Shown: positions 1 to 6,581 of the stretch, piece after piece
Layout of the letters: each line of letters starts with the position of its first letter
Position numbering within the stretch: the first letter of the stretch is position 1
Assembly: GCA_039808845.1 (NCBI GenBank)
Contig: JBDHTS010000052.1
Coordinates: forward strand, 1-17,687
DNA from: JBDHTS01 sp039808845
GTDB taxonomy: Bacteria > Pseudomonadota > Alphaproteobacteria > Micavibrionales > Micavibrionaceae
DNA: 17,687 bases
Direction: 5' to 3'
The notes under the pieces: generated by a model
Seen by the model: only the letters and a program-made list of their open reading frames with translations
The model's database searches: none
What the model was told of the DNA's origin: nothing
Position numbers and translations under genes: made by a program

Positions 1-516
1 CTTCCCGGCCACGGCGCGATGCGCCTGACCACCGCGCGGTATTATACGCCATCGGGCCGCTCGATCCAGGCCAAAGGCATCACGCCGGACATCATCGTCG
101 AACCCGCCAAGATCGAGCAAGTGGAAGCTTCCGCCCGCATTCGCGAGGCTGATTTGAAAGGCGCCCTGTCCAATCCGGATGACGACGATGTCGATCCGGG
201 TGCCGTTCCGGCGCAATCCCTGCCGGGCAACAAGCCGGAGGCCGATCCGAAAAACGCGCCCGTTCCCGCCGATAAGGACAAGAGCAAGAAAACGGATGCC
301 GACGATAAAATAAAGGATGATTATCAGCTGGCGCGTGCCGTTGACGTCCTGACCGGCATCTCCCTGTACGGCCAGCAGCATACGGGCGAGACCCCCGCCG
401 AGACCAAGCAGCAGACTCCGGGTCCGGATGATGCGAAAGACGCAAAGGACGGAGCAAAGGACGACGGCAAGGCTCCCGATAACGCCAAGCCGGATGAGAG
501 CAAACCGACGCCATGA
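1..516 (+). CDS. ctpA: C-terminal processing peptidase (S41 family, CtpA-like), 3' end only
   Basis: The open frame runs in from base 1, so the 5' part lies outside the window; 171 codons are present. The first ~35 residues hold the block RLTTARYYTPSGRSIQ followed by GITPDI, the conserved end of the S41 peptidase core of carboxy-terminal processing proteases, which trim periplasmic or membrane proteins at their C-termini. The catalytic Ser/Lys and the PDZ domain would be upstream and cannot be checked. After the core comes a ~90-residue low-complexity tail rich in D, K, P and A, then DDYQLARAVDVLTGISLY, a helical segment often seen near the end of alphaproteobacterial CtpA, and a second charged, proline-rich tail. 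The stop overlaps the next start by 4 bp (ATGA), so the two genes are probably co-transcribed and translationally coupled. The family call is firm; the tail length is probably variable between species. Confidence 0.9.
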   Translation, partial: LPGHGAMRLTTARYYTPSGRSIQAKGITPDIIVEPAKIEQVEASARIREADLKGALSNPDDDDVDPGAVPAQSLPGNKPEADPKNAPVPADKDKSKKTDADDKIKDDYQLARAVDVLTGISLYGQQHTGETPAETKQQTPGPDDAKDAKDGAKDDGKAPDNAKPDESKPTP

Positions 517-1550
517 CCGCTGCCGCGCCAGAGACGGACAAAAAGTTCTCCGGCAAGGCGTTCGTCCAGGGACTTGCTATCGGCCTGTTGCTTCTGGCGC
601 TGCTGCACGTCTGGTTATGGTCGCAGGCTCCCAGAACCATGGATGTCCTTCAGAAACGTCTGGCTTCTCAGACCGTGCCGGTTCAGGGATCCCGCGCCGC
701 TCCCGGCTCTCTTGAAGCCATGCCGGAAGGCGCGGACCATACGGCATCCGCCCCTGCCGTAACTCCGCTTCAGCCTGCTCCGGTCGAGGGTTTGTATGAA
801 CAGACGGCGGAGGGCCGTCTGCCGCGCATCGACAGCCAGTCGGGCCTGACTCCGTTCCAGGCTTATCGCCGTCCGTTCGATCCTGCGGCTGCGGCTGGCA
901 AGCCCGTTGTTTCGCTGGTGCTGACCGATCTTGGCCTGTCGAGAGCGGCATCGGAATCCGCGCTGGAGATCCTGCCGCCCGAAATCTCCTTCGCTATCTC
1001 GCCTTATGCGGACTTCCCCGATACCCTGACGGCCTCGTTCCGGGCGAAGGGGCATGAAACCTGGCTGGTTCTGCCGATGCAGACTTCCGCCTATCCGCGC
1101 GACGATCCCGGCCCGCACACGCTGCTCACCGGCGTGGAGACCCAGGAGAACCTGTCCAGGCTGACCTGGCTGATGGGCCGTGCGGCCGGGTATGTCGGTT
1201 TTCTCGGTCCCGGCGACGACACGTTCCTGAAAGCCAAGGAAGCGCCGGATATCCTCGATGCGTTGTTCGGTCGTGGCGTTGCCTTGGCCGCGGCATCCCC
1301 CGATCTGAAAAGCGCGGCGGCCACGCCCTATGTCCGTCCGGATTTGTGGCTGGACAGCTTCGTAGCGCCGCAGGACATCCAGGACAAACTGCAGGAACTC
1401 GAAAATACGGCGCGCCAGAACGGTCATGCCGCGGCCGTCCTGCCGCCCCTGCCCCTGACCTATGCCACGGTAAAAGCCTGGGCGGAGACTTTGCCGCAAA
1501 AAGGCATTGTGCTCGCTCCGCTCTCGGCACAGGCGCTCGTCGCGCAATGA
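513..1550 (+). CDS. divergent polysaccharide deacetylase family protein (YibQ/DUF610-like)
   Basis: 345 residues. A single membrane segment lies at about residues 18-36 (FVQGLAIGLLLLALLHVWLW), then a ~90-residue Pro/Ala-rich linker, then a domain from about residue 131 to the end. Family-like blocks are VVSLVLTDLGLS (139-ish Asp), ISFAISPYA, KGHETWLVLPMQ, YPRDDPGPHTLL and GYVGFLG. These match the divergent polysaccharide deacetylase family (Pfam Polysacc_deac_2), which in alphaproteobacteria typically sits between ctpA and rppH, as here. The usual DD pair appears as TD, and the usual GVxNHMGS-like block reads GFLGPGDD, so metal binding or catalysis may be altered or lost. The product probably acts on the periplasmic side of the inner membrane; its true substrate is not established. 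It starts at the ATG overlapping the ctpA-like stop and its own stop overlaps rppH by 4 bp. Confidence 0.85.
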   Translation: MTAAAPETDKKFSGKAFVQGLAIGLLLLALLHVWLWSQAPRTMDVLQKRLASQTVPVQGSRAAPGSLEAMPEGADHTASAPAVTPLQPAPVEGLYEQTAEGRLPRIDSQSGLTPFQAYRRPFDPAAAAGKPVVSLVLTDLGLSRAASESALEILPPEISFAISPYADFPDTLTASFRAKGHETWLVLPMQTSAYPRDDPGPHTLLTGVETQENLSRLTWLMGRAAGYVGFLGPGDDTFLKAKEAPDILDALFGRGVALAAASPDLKSAAATPYVRPDLWLDSFVAPQDIQDKLQELENTARQNGHAAAVLPPLPLTYATVKAWAETLPQKGIVLAPLSAQALVAQ

Positions 1551-2020
1551 TGTCTTCCTTCGATCATCTGCCTTACCGTCCCTGTGTCGGCATAACGCTC
1601 CTCAACGCCGAAGGAAAAGTCTTCGTCGGCGAACGGCTCGACTCCCCCGGCGCATGGCAGATGCCGCAGGGGGGGATCGACGAGGGCGAAGACGCCGAAA
1701 CGGCTTTCTTCCGGGAAATGCGGGAGGAAATCGGCACAGATAAGGCCGACATCCTGAAAATCCTTGATAAGCCGTTGCGCTACGACCTTCCACCGCGGCT
1801 GCTCGGAAAACTCTGGGAAGGCCGTTACCGGGGACAGGAGCAAACCTGGATCGCCGCCCGGTTCACAGGAACCGATGCCGACATCCGTATCGATGCCCAC
1901 ACCCCGCCAGAATTCGGAAGATGGCAATGGGTGCCGATGAAACAGGTGCCGGACATGATTGTCCCCTTCAAACGCGACACCTATGCAAAGGTCATGGCCG
2001 CGTTTCATTCCCTTATTTAA
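1547..2020 (+). CDS. rppH: RNA pyrophosphohydrolase RppH (NUDIX)
   Basis: 157 residues. RppH removes pyrophosphate from triphosphorylated 5' ends of mRNA and so starts RNase E-dependent decay in the cytoplasm. The N-terminus reads LPYRPCVGITLLN, as in RppH proteins. A full NUDIX box spans residues 42-64: G42-x5-E48-x7-R56-E57-x-x-E60-E61-x-G63, which supplies the metal-binding glutamates. The later blocks YRGQEQTW and PPEFGRWQWVP are also RppH-like, and the length matches the family. The ATG at 1547 overlaps the stop of the upstream gene (ATGA); a second ATG follows directly at 1550, and either could be used. It is the last gene of the ctpA-deacetylase-rppH run and converges on tolB, with a 145-bp palindromic repeat in the gap. 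Confidence 0.93.
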   Translation: MMSSFDHLPYRPCVGITLLNAEGKVFVGERLDSPGAWQMPQGGIDEGEDAETAFFREMREEIGTDKADILKILDKPLRYDLPPRLLGKLWEGRYRGQEQTWIAARFTGTDADIRIDAHTPPEFGRWQWVPMKQVPDMIVPFKRDTYAKVMAAFHSLI

Positions 2021-2032
2021 TTCTTCAATCGT

Positions 2033-2177
2033 CGTCATCCCGGCGAAAGCCGGGACCCATACAATGGCTGGAATAAACGCAGTGGCCGCCAATGATCATA
2101 GAGCGCACTCTACAATCCCTTCCGCTTTCCGTTCCAATGGACAGAGCCTATGGATCTCGGCCTTCGCCGGGATGACG
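2033..2177. repeat. 145-bp palindromic repeat element, copy 1
   Basis: It begins CGTCATCCCGGCGAAAGCCG and ends GGCCTTCGCCGGGATGACG, so the outer ~29 bp are inverted repeats with few mismatches, continuing inward to CCATA/TATGG. Another element at 9375-9519 has exactly the same length and aligns without gaps to the reverse complement of this one at roughly four-fifths identity (counted by eye). Neither codes for protein. It lies between the convergent ends of rppH and tolB. It resembles a small non-autonomous mobile or REP-type element. Confidence 0.85.
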
Positions 2178-2198
2178 CTTAATGAAATTGACAGCGAC

Positions 2199-3515
2199 TT
2201 AAGGATTCAACGGCGACCAGGCCGGGTCCGAGGCATCGCCCGGCGTGCCCAGCTCGTGCTCGTTATAACCGGTGATATCGATCGTCGAGACTTTGGCCCG
2301 GCGTGAATCGCCGCCGCCCGGCATGTCCTTGAAGAAGGCGATGACCCGTCCGTTCGGCGACCATGTCGGGCCTTCCACGTGATAGGCGTTGGTCAGCAAG
2401 CGCTCACCGGAACCGTCGGGCCGCATGACGCCGATATAGAACTGCCCCTGATACAGCCGCGTGAACGCGATCAGATCGCCGCGCGGTGACCAGACGGGCG
2501 TCGCATAACGGCCTTGGCCATAGGAAATACGCTTGGCCTCTCCGCCGCCGGCGCCCATCACATAGATCTGCTGCGTGCCGCCCCGGTCGGATTCGAACAC
2601 GATCTGCCGTCCATCAGGGGAATAGGACGGACTGGTGTCGATGCCGTTGGTATTGGTCAGTTGCGTGACGGCACGGCTGCGCAGGTCCATCGTATAGATG
2701 TCGCTGTTGCCGCCCTTGATCATCGACATGATGATTTTCGATCCGTCTGGCGAAAAGCGCGGCGAGAAAGTCATGCCCGGGAAATCGCCCAGCACCTGCT
2801 GCTTGCCTGTATCGATATTATACAGGTAAACGCGCGGCTTGTTGTTGTAATAGGCCATATAGGTTATGGTCTGCTCGCTGGGCGAGAAACGGGGGGTCAG
2901 CACCAGGGAACGCCCGTCCGTCAGGTAATGATGATTGAACCCATCCTGGTCCATAATGGCCAGACGCTTGACGCGGTTGGTGGCCGGGCCGCTCTCGGCC
3001 ACATAGACGATGCGGGAATCGAAATAGGCGCCCTCGCCCGTGATCCGCTTGTAGATCTCGTCCGAAATGATATGCGCGATGCGGCGCCAGTTCTGCGGCG
3101 TGGTCGTATAGGCCATGCCGATCATCTGCTTCTCGCCGAATACGTCCCACAGCCGGAACTCGACCCGCGTGCGCCCGTCGGGCGACCTGGTCACGGTGCC
3201 CGTCACCAGGCCCTTGGCATTGATGGCGCGCCATTCGCCGAAACGCGGCCCGCCCTGCGCGATCGAGGCGGGATCCTGCACGAACGAGGCGGGATTCAGG
3301 GGCGCGAACAGGCCGCTGCCCTTCAGGTTATTGGTAATCACCTCCGGCATGCCGGACGCCAGCTGCGCATCCGCGCCCGGCTGGACGAAGAACTGCGTGA
3401 TGGCGATGGGAAGCGGCTCGATGCGACCGCCGCTGTTGACGACGACCTTGGTCTGCGCGTGCGCCTGTATCGGAAGAACGAAAACGATCAGCAGCGCAAA
3501 AAGGAGTTTTTTCAT
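2199..3515 (-). CDS. tolB: Tol-Pal system protein TolB (periplasmic)
   Basis: 438 residues. TolB is the periplasmic beta-propeller protein that binds Pal and TolA in the Tol-Pal system, which keeps the outer membrane attached and invaginating during division. A signal peptide is clear (MKKLLFALLIVFVLPIQAHA, cleavage before Gln). An N-terminal domain to about residue 170 is followed by repeated propeller blades with the motif TxxPxxSPDGxxIxF: LTPRFSPSEQ, FSPRFSPDGSKI, SPSYSPDGRQIVF, ATPVWSPRGDLIAF and GPTWSPNGRVIAF. An upstream in-frame ATG (3560) was rejected because the signal peptide starts at 3515, preceded by AAGGGA, and because that start overlaps the tolA stop by 4 bp. It is the last gene of the tol run; pal, usually next, is absent here. 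Confidence 0.96.
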   Translation of the reverse strand: MKKLLFALLIVFVLPIQAHAQTKVVVNSGGRIEPLPIAITQFFVQPGADAQLASGMPEVITNNLKGSGLFAPLNPASFVQDPASIAQGGPRFGEWRAINAKGLVTGTVTRSPDGRTRVEFRLWDVFGEKQMIGMAYTTTPQNWRRIAHIISDEIYKRITGEGAYFDSRIVYVAESGPATNRVKRLAIMDQDGFNHHYLTDGRSLVLTPRFSPSEQTITYMAYYNNKPRVYLYNIDTGKQQVLGDFPGMTFSPRFSPDGSKIIMSMIKGGNSDIYTMDLRSRAVTQLTNTNGIDTSPSYSPDGRQIVFESDRGGTQQIYVMGAGGGEAKRISYGQGRYATPVWSPRGDLIAFTRLYQGQFYIGVMRPDGSGERLLTNAYHVEGPTWSPNGRVIAFFKDMPGGGDSRRAKVSTIDITGYNEHELGTPGDASDPAWSPLNP

Positions 3516-4408
3516 TGCAACATTTCCCTTGGGTCGAAGTAAACCTGCATATCCCTCCACTGGCCGTACTTGCCGTCCGGCAGGGATGTCAGCGGATTGC
3601 AGTGGGGATCATACACGGCGCGCAGCGCGCTGTCAGCAGCGGCACGATAAAAAGTATCGCCATTGTAACGAATCTGGTCGACGATCTGGGCGCTTTGAAC
3701 CGTCTTGTCCGCGTTCATCATCATGCGGATCTCGACGACCAGGTCTTCCGCATAGCGCGCCCCGGCCAGCAGTTTCCAGCATTCGCCCAGCTGCTTGCGC
3801 ACCGCATCCATCTCGCTCATCGTCATCTGGTCGGACAGGCTGGCGTTCGGGGTCGGCGTTTCATTGCTGACGGGCGCGTCGGGCGAAGCCGCCGAAGGCG
3901 TCGTCTTCTCAAGGTTTTTCAGCAAGGCGTTGAAATCCTCTTCCGTCTTCGCCTCTTCCTTCTTTTCGGCGATAACGGGTTTTTCAGGCGGCTTGGGCGG
4001 CGCCTTCTCGATCTTCTTCAGCTCTTTCTTCGGCGGAGCGATGGCGTCCTCCGCCGGAACGGGCTTGCTTTCGGATTTGACCGGTTCCGGCGGCTTGGGC
4101 GGCGTCGGCGCGGGCGCCTTTTCCGTATGGGTCGGCGGCGCGGGTTTCGGCGGCTCTTTCTCCTCCGCCTTTTTTGGGATTTCGAATTTCTGTGGCGTCG
4201 CGGCCGGGCGGTTCACCTGGCTTTTTTCGGCCACGGTAATGACTTCCACCGGAATAGGCGCGGCGATTTCAGGGACTTCCCGCGCGATATAAGGCAGCCC
4301 AACGATAGCCAGAATCAGGATCAGGCTGTGAAAGAGGACCGACAGCACCACCGGCGCCGACATTCCGCGCGTCGTTTCATTGTACCGCTGGGCCGCCATA
4401 GCTGTCAT
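3512..4408 (-). CDS. tolA: cell envelope integrity protein TolA
   Basis: 298 residues. TolA is anchored in the inner membrane by TolQ/TolR and spans the periplasm to contact TolB/Pal. One membrane helix lies at about residues 18-38 (APVVLSVLFHSLILILAIVG). A long Pro/Lys/Glu/Ala-rich spacer follows (about 60-165), with many PPKPPE- and KKEEAK-type runs. The C-terminal TolA/TonB-like domain is from about residue 190: LGECWKLLAGARYAEDLVVE, then MNADKTVQSAQIVD and AVYDPHCNPLTSLPDGKY. The protein is shorter than E. coli TolA because of the spacer. The start at 4408 has AGGA seven bases upstream; the ATG three codons later has GAGGA at a good distance and is equally plausible. It overlaps tolB by 4 bp and is separated from tolR by 73 bp holding a hairpin. 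Confidence 0.93.
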   Translation of the reverse strand: MTAMAAQRYNETTRGMSAPVVLSVLFHSLILILAIVGLPYIAREVPEIAAPIPVEVITVAEKSQVNRPAATPQKFEIPKKAEEKEPPKPAPPTHTEKAPAPTPPKPPEPVKSESKPVPAEDAIAPPKKELKKIEKAPPKPPEKPVIAEKKEEAKTEEDFNALLKNLEKTTPSAASPDAPVSNETPTPNASLSDQMTMSEMDAVRKQLGECWKLLAGARYAEDLVVEIRMMMNADKTVQSAQIVDQIRYNGDTFYRAAADSALRAVYDPHCNPLTSLPDGKYGQWRDMQVYFDPREMLQ

Positions 4409-4430
4409 TCCTCAATCCTGCAATAACTAT

Positions 4431-4449
4431 CCTCTCCCAGAGGGAGAGG
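4431..4449. repeat. short hairpin in the tolR-tolA gap (half-unit of the GC-rich repeat family)
   Basis: CCTCTCCC-AGA-GGGAGAGG is a perfect 8-bp stem with a 3-base loop, flanked by a weak ATAAC/TTAT extension. It is the only hairpin in the 73-bp gap inside an otherwise overlapping tol operon. It has the same arm sequence as the larger elements at 14593-14694 and 6102-6208. No T-run follows on either strand, so a classical terminator is unlikely. Confidence 0.7.
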
Positions 4450-4481
4450 TTATTAAATTAGATGCCAGTTATCTTCAAGAA

Positions 4482-4943
4482 TTATGGCGCTTTTGCGGAC
4501 TGCACGGACAGAAGCGCGACCTTGCGGAAGCCCGCCCCGTTCAGCAGGCCGAGGATATCCATGACCTCGCCGTAGTTCAGGCCCATGTCCGCGCGGATGA
4601 AGATCCGGCGCTCCGGATCGCTTTCGGTCATGGCGGACAGCATGTCGATCAGCTTGGCCCGCTCCACCTCCGTCTCGCCGATATACATCTTGCCGTCCTT
4701 GGCGAGGGAGATTTCCAGGGGTTTGTTGTCTTCCTGGCTGATCGCCTGCGCGTCCGACTTCGGCAGGTCGACCGGAACGCCGGAGGTCAGGAGCGGCGCG
4801 GTGATCATGAAGACGACCAGCAGCACCAGCATGACATCGACGAACGGCGTGACGTTGATCTCGGACACCCGGTGATGCGACCGGCTGCGGCGTCCCGCGA
4901 CCCCGATGCGGCGCGATCCGCCGCCCCCCAGACTCGCGCCCAT
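4482..4943 (-). CDS. tolR: TolR, proton-channel subunit of the Tol-Pal motor (ExbD/TolR family)
   Basis: 153 residues. With TolQ it forms the inner-membrane proton-driven motor that energises TolA. A basic, glycine-rich N-terminal tail is followed by SEINVTPFVDVMLVLLVVFM, the single membrane helix with the conserved proton-path aspartate (D36). The periplasmic domain follows, with GVPVDLPKS, DGKMYIG and a C-terminal block RIFIRADMGLNYGEVMDIL typical of ExbD/TolR. Its ATG shares one base with the tolQ stop (TGATG), so expression is probably coupled. A 73-bp gap with a hairpin separates it from tolA. Choosing TolR over ExbD rests on the tolQ/tolA/tolB neighbours. Confidence 0.95.
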   Translation of the reverse strand: MGASLGGGGSRRIGVAGRRSRSHHRVSEINVTPFVDVMLVLLVVFMITAPLLTSGVPVDLPKSDAQAISQEDNKPLEISLAKDGKMYIGETEVERAKLIDMLSAMTESDPERRIFIRADMGLNYGEVMDILGLLNGAGFRKVALLSVQSAKAP

Positions 4944-5695
4944 CAGGCCACCTTCCGGCGGTTGTTGTCGTGGGAATCCAGATGGCGCGACAGGATCGTC
5001 GTGAACTCATTGGAAAACCCGTCCATCCGGTCGGCATAACGGTCCAGCCCGTTGGTGAAGATGTTATAGGCCACAACGGCGGGAATAGCGGCAACCAGCC
5101 CCAGCGCGGTCGCGAATAACGCTTCCGCAATCCCCGGCGCGACGACGGCCAGGCTGGTGTTGTTCGTATGCGCGATGGAGGTAAAAGCGTGCATGATCCC
5201 CCAGACCGTGCCGAACAGGCCTATAAACGTGGCCGTCGAACCCACGCTGGCCAGGAAAGTCATCCCGCGCTCCAGATGGTTCATTTCCTTGTTGATGGTG
5301 TTTCCCATGGCCCGTTCGACCCTTTGGCGCAGACTGGCCTGCAGGCTCTCCGATGAAGGCATGCCGTTGGCGACGCCATTGTGCCACTCCTCCATCCCCG
5401 CACAGAATGTTTTGAGAAGCGGATCCAGTTTCCCTTTCTTCACGCGCTGATACAGTTTGTCCAGCGGCTCGCCGGACCAGAAAGAATCCTCGAATTTGTT
5501 GGCGCGGCTGTTCAGGCGCTTCAGCGTGCCGCGCTTTTCGAAAATGATCGCCCAACTCCAGACCGATGCGATCATCAGGATCACCATCACTGTCTTGACC
5601 ACCAGATCCGCCTGCAGGAACAGGCCGATCATCGACAAATCGCCGTTGAAGCTTCCGCCCAGGTCAGCCGTCTCTACCGTTCTATCCATATTCAC
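4943..5695 (-). CDS. tolQ: TolQ, motor subunit of the Tol-Pal system (MotA/TolQ/ExbB family)
   Basis: 250 residues from a GTG start. Three membrane segments are visible: about residues 29-52 (LVVKTVMVILMIASVWSW), about 145-170 (FLASVGSTATFIGLFGTVWG) and about 188-215 (EALFATALGLVAAIPAVVAY). The second and third carry the conserved Thr/Gly-rich TolQ/ExbB signature lining the proton path. A large cytoplasmic region lies between helices 1 and 2. The GTG at 5695 overlaps the ybgC stop by 4 bp. The ATG two codons later (5689) has GGAG five bases upstream and may be the real start, making 248 residues. It is followed directly by tolR. Confidence 0.95.
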   Translation of the reverse strand: MNMDRTVETADLGGSFNGDLSMIGLFLQADLVVKTVMVILMIASVWSWAIIFEKRGTLKRLNSRANKFEDSFWSGEPLDKLYQRVKKGKLDPLLKTFCAGMEEWHNGVANGMPSSESLQASLRQRVERAMGNTINKEMNHLERGMTFLASVGSTATFIGLFGTVWGIMHAFTSIAHTNNTSLAVVAPGIAEALFATALGLVAAIPAVVAYNIFTNGLDRYADRMDGFSNEFTTILSRHLDSHDNNRRKVA

Positions 5696-6087
5696 TCCGC
5701 CTGGTTCAGGGTCCGGGCCAGCGTTTCGGGCAACCGCTTCGGTTTCCCGTCCAGGCCGACGCAGACCAGCGTCACATCCATTTCAAACAGCGTTTTGCCT
5801 TCGCGGCGGACCGATTGCCGCATGACGAACCGCGTACCGCCCGTCTCCCCGATTGATGTATGCACCTCAACCAGATCGTCCAGCCGGGCCGGCGCCAGAT
5901 AATCCGCCTCTATACGGCGGACGACGAACAGCAGCCCCTCGCGGTCCATCAAAGATTTATTCTCAAACCCCAGGGAACGCAAGAGTTCCGTACGCCCCCG
6001 CTCACAGAATTTCAGGTAGTTGGCGTAATAGACGATGCCCCCGGCGTCGGTGTCTTCGTAATAGATTCGTAGAGAGATGACAGCCAT
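5692..6087 (-). CDS. ybgC: YbgC, Tol-Pal-associated acyl-CoA thioesterase (4HBT hot-dog fold)
   Basis: 131 residues. YbgC thioesterases hydrolyse short-chain or malonyl-type acyl-CoA in the cytoplasm and are almost always the first gene of tol operons. The N-terminal signature YYEDTDAGGIVYYANYLKF carries the catalytic Asp (D14). The following RGRTELLRSLGF and the length agree with the family. The E. coli-type VYHA is VYYA here, as I recall for alphaproteobacterial members. The start has AAAAGGGAA upstream and sits about 14 bases after a strong hairpin of the repeat at 6102-6208, so that repeat lies in the tol mRNA leader. The stop overlaps tolQ by 4 bp. Confidence 0.95.
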   Translation of the reverse strand: MAVISLRIYYEDTDAGGIVYYANYLKFCERGRTELLRSLGFENKSLMDREGLLFVVRRIEADYLAPARLDDLVEVHTSIGETGGTRFVMRQSVRREGKTLFEMDVTLVCVGLDGKPKRLPETLARTLNQAE

Positions 6088-6101
6088 ATGTTCCCTTTTC
6101 T

Positions 6102-6208
6102 CCCTCCCCTCAAGGGGGGAGGGCTGGGGTGGGGGTCACGGACCGCTGGTTTTGTACTCAAAGCCCCCGGCCTGCACACCCTCCCCAACCCCTCCCTCAG
6201 GGAGGGGC
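6102..6208. repeat. GC-rich double-hairpin repeat upstream of ybgC
   Basis: The left half is CCCTCCCC-TCAAGG-GGGGAGGG (6102-6123), followed by CTGGGGTGGGGG. The right half (6177-6208) is CACCCTCCCCAACCCC, then CCTCCCTCAGGGAGGGGC. The two halves are inverted copies around a ~40-base centre. The layout matches the element inside pepN (14593-14694) and that between ruvA and ruvB. It lies in the ybgC leader on the minus strand and just upstream of the plus-strand promoter at 6227. Confidence 0.75.
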
Positions 6209-6226
6209 TTATTATTTGAATAAAGT

Positions 6227-6256
6227 TTGACTGTTCAGGCGGCAAGACCTTATCAT
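6227..6256 (+). promoter_or_regulatory. sigma70-type promoter for the small gene at 6264
   Basis: TTGACT (6227-6232), an 18-bp spacer, then TATCAT (6251-6256). Both boxes match the consensus in five of six positions. The expected transcription start falls at about 6262-6265, on or next to the ATG at 6264. Confidence 0.6.
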
Positions 6257-6263
6257 TAAGAAT

Positions 6264-6581
6264 ATGAGTGACGAACGGATCCTTCCAGAATATCAAAACG
6301 GCGAGCGCAGTAATGCCTGGACCTTGCTGAAACTTGCTTATTTTGTTAATCTTGCTGAAATAAACGGGCAGGAAAAGCCGGGTGCTCGTTTTATTGTTCA
6401 AGGTGGAGAAAAAGTTGTTATTCCCATGTCGGAAACTTTGAAGTTAAGAGGCTTCGCGCTTGGCAGTGACAATAAAGCCGGGCTTGACCCATTAACGCAG
6501 GCTTTCAATGCCTACGACCGCGGCGGCCACTTGGTTCGTATTGTTCCAGAGCGTGACTCACTGAACCCACCTTCACCCTGA
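6264..6581 (+). CDS. hypothetical protein, 105 residues, possibly leaderless
   Basis: I do not recognise this protein. It begins MSDERILPEYQNGERSNAWT and contains FIVQGGEKVVIPMSETLKLRGF and a C-terminal HLVRIVPERDS. There is no signal peptide, membrane helix, Cys cluster or obvious enzyme motif. It looks like a small mixed alpha/beta cytoplasmic protein. Support for it being real: a good promoter immediately upstream, a mid-length ORF that is less GC-rich than its neighbours, and no better ORF across 6264-6570. No Shine-Dalgarno is visible, and the promoter spacing suggests that transcription starts at the ATG. Its last 9 bp overlap the end of ruvB on the other strand. It separates ruvB from ybgC, which usually adjoin. 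Confidence 0.6.
   Translation: MSDERILPEYQNGERSNAWTLLKLAYFVNLAEINGQEKPGARFIVQGGEKVVIPMSETLKLRGFALGSDNKAGLDPLTQAFNAYDRGGHLVRIVPERDSLNPPSP

Noticed and set aside
3515..4426. 303-codon plus-strand open frame opposite tolA, and a 342-codon one opposite tolB (2514-3542)
   Set aside because: Both are antisense shadows with Arg/Gly/Leu-rich low-complexity translations; tolA and tolB on the other strand are certain.
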